A DNA stretch of 64,000 nt. Source: Azolla caroliniana (lineage: Eukaryota; Polypodiophyta). The stretch is taken from contig JBHGNT010000022.1 in assembly GCA_043228905.1 (NCBI GenBank), forward strand, positions 10,044,001 through 10,108,000. Reading direction: 5' to 3'. Each line of letters opens with the position of its first letter. The first letter of the stretch is position 1. Below the pieces are notes generated by a model that saw nothing but the letters and a program-made list of their open reading frames with translations, made no database searches and was not told where the DNA came from. The translations under genes were made by a program, and so were the position numbers. Shown here piece by piece: positions 1-8,517 of this stretch.

Positions 1-974
1 AAGGACGCTCCGGAATCGACCACCCAGGTCATCTCTACACCGGCAAGGTTCAGCTCCCTCTCTTCGGTAATGAGCATTATCTCTTCTTCACTTGCCGCGA
101 GTGCCGTCGTTCCTTTCCGGTCCTGCCCTCGCCGATCCGGACCTCTCCGGTCCGTCGCTCCCCGGTATGCACTGTTTCTCTCCGGTGACTTCTTCGAATC
201 GGTGTCGTCGGCTCCGTTGTCTTTTCGGTAATGCCGACAATTCTTCCGGAAGTGCCCCGGCTTCCCACAGTGGAAGCACGTGGGCCTTCCTCTTGACTGC
301 GACCGGGTCCCCGACTTCTCCCGTCTTTGCGGACTCCGGTTCCATTGTCTTCCCCGATCCGATTCGGTAAATAGCATCTTCGGTTCGGAGGACGGTTCCT
401 TGTCTCTCCGACGCGCTTCTTCGTTCAAGATACTTGTCTTTACCGTTTGCAAGGACAAGTTATCTTCGGTGCAGGAGGTGCTGAGAGTCACCACCAAGTT
501 CTCCCAGCTGTCCGGCAATGTACACATCAGGATGATGGCTTGCATTGCATCCTCCAACGGGAACTTGATCGCCGCAAGCTGGTTCACGAATCCCATGAAC
601 GTGCTTACGTGTTCCACCATACTCTCGCCGTCCCGATACTTGAGATTCACAATCTTCCTCATCAGGGAGGTCCGGTTCAACGCATTCTTCCTCTCATAGA
701 GGCCAGACAGCTTCTTCCACATCTCGTATGCGTTGGTGTCGTTCGCCACATGTTGCAGGACGCTTACGTCGACATATTGTCGGATCGTCGCTACGGCTTT
801 CCGGTTCAGGAGCTTCCACTCCGACTCAAGTACCCCCTTCGGTATTTCCGACCTGTCAATCGGTTCGTACAGGTCCCGAACAATGAGCAGATCCTCCATC
901 TTTATCTTCCAGTCGGCGTAGTTCTGCGCATTCAGCACCATCATGCCCGGAGGCCCACTACCGCCGCCTTCCAT
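1..974 (-). CDS. Copia gag-pol polyprotein, N-terminal part (family A), runs off the window
   Basis: Reading the minus strand from the ATG at 974, I translate about 324 codons without a stop to the window edge. Seen: a gag region of the UBN2/copia type (N-Y-x-D-W-K-I-K-M near residues 16-25, then W-E-N-L-V-V-T-L), a CCHC zinc knuckle (C-F-H-C-G-K-P-G-H-F-R-K-N-C), and at the very edge the aspartic protease motif W-V-V-D-S-G-A-S. The protein would package element RNA and mature the polyprotein in virus-like particles. The start lies 16 bases past the primer site, as usual for copia. It resembles family C (55963-60024) in layout and motifs but, unlike C, no stop is seen, so this copy may be young. 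Only the first quarter is in the window, so downstream integrity is unknown. Confidence 0.9.
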   Translation of the reverse strand, partial: MEGGGSGPPGMMVLNAQNYADWKIKMEDLLIVRDLYEPIDRSEIPKGVLESEWKLLNRKAVATIRQYVDVSVLQHVANDTNAYEMWKKLSGLYERKNALNRTSLMRKIVNLKYRDGESMVEHVSTFMGFVNQLAAIKFPLEDAMQAIILMCTLPDSWENLVVTLSTSCTEDNLSLQTVKTSILNEEARRRDKEPSSEPKMLFTESDRGRQWNRSPQRREKSGTRSQSRGRPTCFHCGKPGHFRKNCRHYRKDNGADDTDSKKSPERNSAYRGATDRRGPDRRGQDRKGTTALAASEEEIMLITEERELNLAGVEMTWVVDSGAS

Positions 975-989
975 TTTCTGTGTAACCTT

Positions 990-1001
990 GCTCTGATACC
1001 A
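990..1001 (-). other. Primer binding site, family A
   Basis: The minus strand reads TGGTATCAGAGC two bases after the LTR end. This is the classic plant copia primer site complementary to the 3' end of initiator Met-tRNA. It fixes the LTR boundary and the direction of the element. Confidence 0.9.
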
Positions 1002-1003
1002 AT

Positions 1004-1621
1004 TGTTGATGAAACCGTGCTCGGCCACGACCGAGACAACACGGATCAATGCAGCAGAAAATAGGAAATCACAGAGAGAAACACGATAACACGGGGATTA
1101 ACGTGGAAAACCCTAAACGGGAAAAAACCACGGGAGTACAAGACTCCGAACCACCACTATACACAGAGAAGTATACACTGGCGAGCTGCAAGGCGACGAC
1201 CTTGAGCTCGCTATCCTCGCCACAGGCGGCGGTATTACACAGAGACGTCGACCTCTCCCTCTCTCTCTCTCTCTCTCTCGGCTGCTCTCTTCACTCTCTC
1301 AAAAGGGTGGGAAACAAAAAATGAGCAACAACATAAACTGTTTGCCCTAAGTCATATTTATACACATATGACTTTCGGGCTATTTACAAATATAGCCCCA
1401 AGGGCTCTTGGCAAAACATATTCACAAATATGTCCCCGCATCCGGATCTCTCTCCGGGTACATTAGTCATCCGGCTCCGTAACCGGGGTCTTCATCATCC
1501 GGATCCGTATCCGGGTACTCTTCATCCGTCTTCATGCCGGGTCATCATCCGGTTCCGTAACCGTAACCGGGCTTGCCGTCATTCGTCTCCGGACATCCCA
1601 TCCGGAGGGACCGATATCCCA
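1004..1621 (-). mobile_element. 5' LTR of copia element A
   Basis: On the minus strand it starts TGGGATATCGGTCCCTCC and ends ...CATCAACA just before the primer site. The start closely resembles the family-C LTR (TGGGAGACAGGTCCCTCC). It holds a (CT)n tract at about 1255-1279, a TATA-like box at 1355-1362, and CCGG-rich short repeats at 1440-1600. The distal end could be 1621 or 1624 because TGTTGGG also gives TG. The partner LTR is outside the window, so the target duplication cannot be checked. The flank beyond 1621 is a broken copia gene, so A landed inside an older element. Confidence 0.8.
1355..1362 (-). promoter_or_regulatory. TATA-like box in LTR A
   Basis: The minus strand reads TATAAATA followed by TGACTTAGGGCAA. 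The same block occurs in family C LTRs and in the LTR fragment near 18735, which supports a conserved core promoter of this LTR family. Confidence 0.55.
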
Positions 1622-1806
1622 ACAGAAGTGTGGTACGTTGACTCAGAGCATCTAACCACATGACGAACCATGAAGAGTGGTTCACGTTTCTAGAAAAGCC
1701 GGAGCAACTAGGAGTTGTCGAGACTGGAGATGACATTCCTCACCTGATCGTGCATGTCAAAGAAGTTCCCTTGAGTCATGTCGGACAAAAAGGGAACCTT
1801 ATGAAC
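1622..1806 (+). pseudogene. Copia protease-region fragment (family-B-like)
   Basis: The plus strand encodes degenerate E-V-W-Y-V-D-S followed by a region matching the pro domain of family B at about 48425-48620 on the minus strand (K-P-E-Q-x-G-V-V-E-T-G-D-D, then V-P-L-S-H-V-G-Q). Stops and small indels break it. The left side is cut by LTR A. The right side ends near a CCCGGGGG run, beyond which similarity stops. Confidence 0.75.
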
Positions 1807-1939
1807 CCCGGGGGTTCCACTATATATAAAGAGGTTGTATCACATGCGTTCACGACATCTTTTATAAACCCCATATACATATGATTTTTACTGTTTGAGA
1901 TACCCTTTTGTAAACAAATAGTTAATAAAAATACCGCTT
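1807..1939. other. AT-rich spacer, no gene seen
   Basis: This is a short AT-rich stretch with a TATATATAAAGAGG-like box near 1820. I see no coding match. It leads into the microsatellite block. Confidence 0.4.
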
Positions 1940-2191
1940 AGTGCCAATATATATTTGGACAACTCATTTTAAAAGCCCTTACATAGAAAACACATGTATG
2001 TTTTATATATGTATTTTATTGTCTGAATTGTATTGCATATGTATGCATATATGTATTGTATTGTATTGTATTTCATATTTATGTATGCATGTATTGCATT
2101 GTATTGTATTTCATATTTATGTATGCATGTATTGCATTGTACTGCATGTTTTGTATACGTTATATATATGGCATGTGTATGTATCTATGTG

Positions 2192-2258
<67 letters not shown>

Positions 2259-2290
2259 CTATATATGTGTGTGCATATGTGTTCTATACA
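1940..2290. repeat. TATG/TGTA-rich microsatellite with long (TG)n
   Basis: Imperfect TATG, TGCAT and TGTATTG repeats lead into an essentially pure TG tract from about 2192 to 2257. The open frames here (Val-Cys or Thr-His runs) are products of the repeat. Confidence 0.9.
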
Positions 2291-2293
2291 TGT

Positions 2294-2350
2294 CACTACA
2301 ACAAAATAGGTTGGCAGTGATGCCAAAAGTCATCACTATTGGCATCGTTT
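2294..2350 (+). mobile_element. Possible CACTA-type transposon end
   Basis: CACTACAACAAAATAGG is followed by a short self-complementary stretch (AGTGATGCC...GGCATC). Plant CACTA transposons and their derivatives start with CACTACAA-type termini and carry such subterminal inverted motifs. I could not find the opposite end, so this is only a candidate terminus. Confidence 0.3.
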
Positions 2351-3435
2351 ACTTACAATCGTTTTGCAAATTTGAACCATCTTGATTGTTTCTATTGTTC
2401 ATCGCACAATATAACATCATTTTTGAAGTGTGGGTAATTAGATAGAGACCATTTGAAACTCAACGAATATTAGTGCTACATGCATATATTTCTCACCGTT
2501 CTCTGTTTTAGGCGAGGAAGAACATGTAAGTGCATAATGTAACACAATGGTGAATAACACTTGTGAATGATGTGTTACTCATGGATAAATACTAGATAGA
2601 CATTTTTTGGTGATATAAGATCATTGTTCCTCTACCGATTCTCTATTAGTACTTCCTTGTTATGTACTACAGGTTAAATGTATCTAAGCTGATATTGAAA
2701 CGGAACATCAAGATTGTCAAAATTGTGAAATTATATTAATTTTGATTTTCTAGGGTTCACATTCCTTATACTCTTCAATGGGGTGCTCCGACATTTTATG
2801 CAAGTCATGTTCAACATGATGGTTGCAGTGCTACTTTCCATAGTTGAGGTAAATGTCATATTTTTGGATTTCTTAGATACATGGTTAGTGAGAATTTGTG
2901 GTAAGTGTGGTATTGTTACAATAGGCATGTCAATTGTGTGTTCATAATTGAACTCTATTTTGGTTTTATTTGTCGTGAATTGGCTATATGAATTTCCACA
3001 AAGTGTTCTCCTTATCTTCTCATTTGTCAAGACCAAACCTATCTATGATTTAACGTTGTTGAGAGTAACTTCATCTTAATTTTTCATCCATTTTGCGCAA
3101 AGAAAGGATGTTCGGCTGGAGGAATCCATAAGGGCTTCATTATCTTAAAGGGTGTAAATTTTTGTGGATTAGAGTTCTAAATTTTGTATGTCAAAATGCA
3201 TACATTTTGAGTGTCATGGCTCTGAATACCTCTTGGAATGTTGGAGTTTCCTCAGAAACTATAAGGAAGTAATTTTGGTTAATTCGAGCGTCCGGCATTG
3301 ATGACATGGAGGATAATGAGCTCTTTGAGGCAGATATAGTAACAGGAACTTCCAGGGTTAGTTTGGTAAATTTGGAACTTCCAGGGGCATTCTGGTAAAT
3401 AGACGAACTTCTAGGGGTATCTTGCTACTTTTCCC
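2351..3435. other. Non-coding AT-rich stretch without a recognised gene
   Basis: The only long frame (101 codons, minus strand 2731-3036) has no recognisable domain and biased composition. Near 3346-3420 two similar short phrases occur (GGAACTTCCAGGG / GAACTTCTAGGGG). Nothing further can be supported. Confidence 0.5.
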
Positions 3436-3918
3436 TTCTATATATGTGCATATGTATGTATGTATTGTATTGCATGTGTATATATGTATGTATGTATATA
3501 TTGTATTCCATTGCATATGTTGTATGTATGGCATGTGATTGTAATATGTGCATGATATTTATGTATATATCTAATATATGTATGTGTATGTATATGTGGC
3601 AATGTATAAATGAATCTATATGTATGTCCATATACGAATGTACATATGTGTATGCCTATGTAATGTATGTATGTTTGTATGTGTATGCATATATGCGTAC
3701 ATGAGTGTGTGGATGTTTGTTCATATTATGTATGTATGTGTATGTATATATGTTTCACGATTGTAGTTTGTGATGATATGTATGTAGATATGTAATGTAT
3801 GTATGAATGTGTAGGTATTTATGTGTATGCATGTATGTAATGATGTATAGATGTATGTTAAATTGTAAAACTTATAACATTGTAGGCATATGTATGTATA
3901 TATATATGGTGATATGTG
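3436..3918. repeat. TATG/TATA microsatellite block, left part
   Basis: Continuous imperfect TGTA/TATG repeats with interspersed CATA. There is no coding content. It continues on the far side of the solo LTR at 4431, showing that the LTR inserted into one pre-existing array. Confidence 0.9.
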
Positions 3919-3923
3919 GAATA

Positions 3924-4430
3924 TGTTAGGAAACAGGTCCCTCCGGATGGGAAGTGAGAAGAACCGTGTTGATGAGCAACTCGGTCGAGGCTGAAACCGG
4001 AAATCGTGGAGATAGCCAACACGGAAGGCTAAGTTTGTAAATAGGCTGAATATGCCCCTGTGGGCTAAACTTGTAAATAGTCGAAAGGTTACTTAGGGCA
4101 ATTATGTTAGAAAAGTGTGTCATAGTAAAGTTACTGTTGATGAGGTCATTGCCTCTGTAACCGTGAGTGAAAACGAGTGTGAGTGGAAGCGTGTGAGCTC
4201 CATAGCCGCTTGTTGGTGAAGCAGGATCTCTGAGATCTTTGATTGTATTCCTTTCTCTCATAGTGTTCTGTTTCGGAGTTTGTGGACTCCACGTGGTTTT
4301 TCCTAGTTCAGGTTTCCACATTAAAATCCGTGTCATTCTCAGTTTCTATATTCTATTTTCCCTTTCCATTAGATTGACTATTATTCCGCACACGTACAAC
4401 CGGTTGTGGCCAACAACGATTTGAACTACA
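3924..4430 (+). mobile_element. Solo LTR of a copia element related to families A and C
   Basis: It starts TGTTAGGAAACAGGTCCCTC and ends ...TTTGAACTACA, with GAATA repeated directly on both sides (3919-3923 and 4431-4435). Internal blocks match family A/C LTRs: GGTCCCTCCGGATGGGAAG near the start, TTAGGGCAAT, ATTGCCTCTGTAACCG, and a CGTGGTTTTTCC block. No internal element sequence is present, so this is a solo LTR left by recombination between two LTRs. Confidence 0.92.
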
Positions 4431-4560
4431 GAATATGTATGTATGTGTATGCATATATGTATATGTGAATATACATGATTCAGTGTGTATGGATATGTTT
4501 CTAATATGTACATAATATGCATGTATATATCCGATGTATGTGTTAGTATACATATACCTA

Positions 4561-4628
<68 letters not shown>

Positions 4629-5175
4629 ATATGTACATGTAAGCATTGTGGTTTGTATGGTTCTGTTTAATCTAGAAATATTGTGATATGTGGAATATGT
4701 ATCTACATATGTAATTTATGTATGTATGTGCATGTAAATTTGTATATTGTGTAATAGGTATGAATTATATGATATGTAATATCTAAATTATTTATGTGTT
4801 TATGTGTATTTATTTATTATTTATGTGTTTGGTATGTATATATGCATTTGTATATAATTGTGTGTAATATGTAATATATTAAATATGTTTGTACAAATGT
4901 GTACATTTGTATATATCATATATGTAATATGTAATTTTTATGTATGTAACATTTGAATGTAGGCATATATACATGGATGCATGTATATGTATGTATGTAG
5001 GTATATATGCATGTATGTGGTATGCATGTGTGATGTTTGTTTGTTTGTTTGTTTGTGTATGTATGTACATATTGTGTTGTGTTGTATGTATATATATATA
5101 TATACATATAATATGTATGTTTTTTTGTGTGTTTGGTATGTATATATGCATTTGTATGTAACTATGTGCACAATA

Positions 5176-5214
<39 letters not shown>

Positions 5215-5508
5215 TGTGTGCGTAATATGTAATATATAAAATATGTTTGGAAGAATGTGTACATATGTATATATGTAATATGTAATTTTATGTATGTATT
5301 ATGCATATATGTATGTCAATATATATAGTTCATTCTAATATGAATGTAGTATGTAATGTATTTGTGTATTTGTATGTATATATTTACATATGGTAATACA
5401 TATTTGTACATATATTTATGTTTAGTAAGTATGCATGTATAAATAGGTGTAATGTATGTATATACATATCCATGAATGTATGTTTGAATGTAGGTATATA
5501 TGCATGTA

Positions 5509-5572
<64 letters not shown>

Positions 5573-5640
5573 TTTATGTATGTATGTATGTATGAAAGAA
5601 TGTATGTATATATGCTACCCCAAAATTGAGTATTGTTTGC
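4431..5640. repeat. Microsatellite block, right part
   Basis: TATG/TGTA repeats hold three purer tracts: (GT)n about 4562-4624, (TG)n about 5177-5212, and (AT)n about 5515-5544 followed by (GTAT)n to about 5595. There is no gene. Frames such as the Thr-His and Val-Cys runs are artefacts. Confidence 0.9.
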
Positions 5641-5856
5641 TGCATAATATATTATTTACTATTTCATTGAAATATCTAATATTTCATGGGCTTATGTAAA
5701 AACAAATTCCAACATAATTGATACCCTTATGTAAAAATATTTTCAAATTTTTATTAATACCGTTATATATATACATTTTGTATCTCAATGATTAATTTAA
5801 ACCCTTTTTTATGAACTCACGTGCTATCATACAAGTTTTGACAATGAAGCCCCCGG

Positions 5857-6308
5857 TGTTGAGATACAAGCTCAACATTGGCCGAATCGGTTGTTCAAGC
5901 CGAGAACCGGATCGGTTTGGGCCGATCGGTTTGGCCGGATCGGTGCGTAAACCGGTGTGTAAACTGGTGCGCAAACCGGTGTGCAACAAGAGGCCGGACC
6001 GGTGCGGAAACCAGCCGTTGAACAGATATTCCACGAGGGAATATATTTGGGAGTTAGTGTAGGAGCTCAGTTATGAGCATTGAAGTACATGTCAGTACTT
6101 CTATTAGTCAGTATGGACTTGTATAAAAGTGCTCTCTGAGCACATCCTATGTACAGAGTTTTACACATTATTTTGAATTTAGTTTTTTCTGTGTATTAAT
6201 TCCCTCTCTGTCTCTCCCGCGTACATTGTCTCTTAAGCTCTCCATTAAACCTGTTTTTCTCTATCGGTATTCTGTGTTTCGTATAGCTTCCGCACGTAAC
6301 ATTTCACA
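5857..6308 (+). mobile_element. 5' LTR of a truncated copia element (family-B-like)
   Basis: It begins TGTTGAGATACAAGCTCAAC, matching the family B LTR start, and ends ...CATTTCACA directly before the primer site. The first 200 bases are rich in AACCGG/GGATCGG motifs. It also contains the block GAAGTACATGTCAGTACTTC, seen in family B LTRs as a similar phrase. The matching 3' LTR is not in the window. Confidence 0.8.
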
Positions 6309-6320
6309 TGGTATCAAAGT
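6309..6320 (+). other. Primer binding site of truncated B-like element
   Basis: TGGTATCAAAGT abuts the LTR end. It is the same site type as in element B (TGGTATCAAAGC), a one-base variant of the initiator-Met primer site. Confidence 0.8.
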
Positions 6321-6332
6321 GCAAGGGTTGAG

Positions 6333-7500
6333 AACCTCTGCAGCCGACTTAAGCTCGAAACAACAACAAAAAAACCCTAATCTCGGTGAAGAACGAAAAC
6401 TAAGAAGCTCGACAGAAGTAGCTATGCATCTTGGTCGTACAAGATGCACTAGTACCTGCTTGGCCATAGATACTGGAGCTATGTCGATAGAGCGAATGAT
6501 GCAGCACCTGAATCAACACATAGAGACTTCCCAGCCTAGGACCAATCGGCCAGCAGAGTTCTCTACTACTTCGCGTCCTGTGTGAGCGAACAACTTTTGA
6601 GATACATTCGGGATGCAAGAACACCAAAGGATGCTTGGGGAAATCTGAAAAAGATTTTCGCCGCAAGCACCACAACCAGGAAGCTCCACCGACAGGAGTT
6701 GAGCAATGTGCGTCAACGCGACATGACGGTGGCTGCCTACACCTCTAAGATAAAGGATATCTGCGACTCCCTCGCCTCCATCGATGTGAACGTTGAGGAG
6801 GGCGAAATGGTGCAGATCTAGCTCGGATAATTGGCATCGAAGTTCGGGGCATTCCAAACAGCTATTTGTACAAGGGAGAATACATCGTCGTTTTTCGACT
6901 TGTAGTCGATGCTCCTTGTAGAGGAGAATCATGCGGGTGCGACTACAGCCGGCACATGTGGATCTATCTCATTGTGAAGAAAAGCGAAGGCTTCGACTAT
7001 TTCTGGAACCTAGAAAGCCTTGTCGAATGGGAAACGAAGAGAAAGATCGTCGTTTTTCGACTTGTAGTCGATGCTCCTTGTAGAGGAGAATCATGCGGGT
7101 GCGACTATAGCCGGCACATGTGGATCTATCTCATTGAGAAGAAAAGCGAAGGCTTCGACTATTTCTGGAACCTAGAAAGCCTTGTCGAATGGGAAATGAA
7201 GAGAAAGATCAAGTGCCTGCGGTTGAATGTCGGAAAAGAATACTTCTCCGGCCAGTTCAACAATTATTTGTAGCAGAAAGGAATTCGAAGGGAATTCAGT
7301 TGTAGATACACACCGAAACAAAATGGTGTGGCCGAAATGAAGAACCGGTGAACTGTGGAGGCAGCACGGGCAATGATGGAAGAGAAGAGCATGCCCAAGT
7401 TCTACTGGGCCGAAGTAGTCTGAACGGCCGTTTACATCCAAAACCGGATCCGGGATAAGGTGTCAGGCTGTGAGATATATTTCGGGCACAAATAGAATTT
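6333..7500 (+). pseudogene. Degenerate copia gag fused to integrase by an internal deletion
   Basis: The gag part is recognisable from about 6580 (R-D-A-R-T-P-K-D-A-W, then S-N-V-R-Q-R-D-M, D-S-L-A-S-I-D-V-N-V-E), matching family B gag. It then jumps from the gag C-terminus (V-E-E-N-H-A-G-A-T) straight into the integrase core (W-I-Y-L-I-E-K-K-S-E) at about 6955, skipping the zinc knuckle, protease and integrase N-terminus. The integrase continues through K-C-L-R and P-K-Q-N-G-V-A-E to F-Y-W-A-E-V-V near 7420, with several stops. Similarity ends near 7495. Dead copy. Confidence 0.8.
6885..7208 (+). repeat. 162-bp tandem duplication inside the truncated copia element
   Basis: The block beginning TCGTCGTTTTTCGACTTG at 6885 recurs at 7047 with only a few substitutions. 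Each copy spans the gag-to-integrase deletion junction, so the deletion came first and the duplication second. The period is 54 codons, which keeps the integrase frame open. Confidence 0.93.
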
Positions 7501-7995
7501 TGTTCCTCCTAGGCCGGACTTGCCTCGAACACAAGGTGTTCTTTCGGATCACTTCACCAAAGGGTGGTTACGGTAAGGGATTCAACACTAACAACTATGA
7601 CCGGTTATCTTCTAGTCCTGTGTCCGAAATCACAACACACATAGATTACACGCCTACGATCCATACATTGAGCGCAGAACGAAATATAAACATAAAGATG
7701 AACTGGATAACAATAACAAAACTTTCCTATATTAATATTCCGTCCCCTTAATACATCGACACCTGGATCCTTTTATAGGCATCTGGTTCTGTGCTACAAA
7801 ACGGTGCTTGACTGGCCACCGGCTATGAACCGGTCCGAATCCGGATCGGCATACCTATCCCGGATCCGTCCATTCTGATAATAATTCTTATCTATTAATA
7901 TTATTATTATCATATCCGAAAACTGGCTCATCCCTTCCCTATCATATACTTTGGCCACCAACGGCCAACACATGGCATGCCTGTGGGACAGTACA
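7501..7995 (-). mobile_element. Probable LTR or terminal region of gypsy element G
   Basis: The minus strand from about 7995 reads TGTACTGTCCCACAGGCATG and has a TATA-like box (TATAAAAG) at 7770-7777. It lies just downstream of the ORF3 region of element G, where a 3' LTR is expected. The lower boundary (about 7550-7620) and a purine tract were not found, so the call is tentative. Confidence 0.35.
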
Positions 7996-8303
7996 TTGTA
8001 CGTTGAACCCAAGGGTTATCTCTACTACTCTTCATCAAGTATGTATAGAATAGTTTGGTCCAGGGGTTCGAGGGGTTTCTCGCTTTGCTACTCCTGCTCT
8101 GGCTGCTGCTGCGGTTACTCATTCCCGTTTCCAAAGCCCACGGCTGCATCCGTTCTCGACACCTCTCTAGCTCCTTCTCGTTGCTCCCATCCGGCTCCTG
8201 TTGGTTGTTCCGATCTTTGCGTCCGGATCCGGTTTCATTTGGTGGCTGATCCGTAGATTTTTCTTCATCACTAATGTTGATCACCGTCATCATTCGTTCC
8301 ACC

Positions 8304-8517
8304 TCACGCCACCGTCGCTCTCGTCCAAATCACTCGAACTGGAGTTGTGTGTCGAGGTGATCATCATCCAGTCTCTCGATCAACTACAAGACCGCACTGA
8401 GATGAGCACGTCACGCCGCCGTCGCTCTCGTTCGAATCACTCGAACTGGAGTTGTGTGCCGAGGTGATCGTCATCCAGTCTCTCGATCAACTACTAGACC
8501 GCACTGAGATGAGCTCC
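8304..8517. repeat. 107-bp tandem duplication
   Basis: Two adjacent copies start TCACGCCACCGTCGCTCTCG (8304) and TCACGCCGCCGTCGCTCTCG (8411), with a few differences. The period is not a multiple of three. It lies where the minus-strand ORF3 ends and the changed frame of a Ser/Arg/Glu-rich tail (about 8302-7996) begins. Confidence 0.92.

Noticed and set aside
447-1064. 205-codon plus-strand frame
   Set aside because: It lies antisense to the recognisable copia gag of element A and has no domain of its own.
1941-2385. Open frames rich in Val-Cys or Thr-His, and similar ones at 4353-4670 and 4879-5306
   Set aside because: They are translations of TG/CA and TATG microsatellites, open in several frames at once.
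7928-8302. 124-codon minus frame as a separate gene
   Set aside because: More likely a shifted C-terminal tail of ORF3 after the 107-bp duplication; low-complexity and without recognisable domain, so not listed alone.
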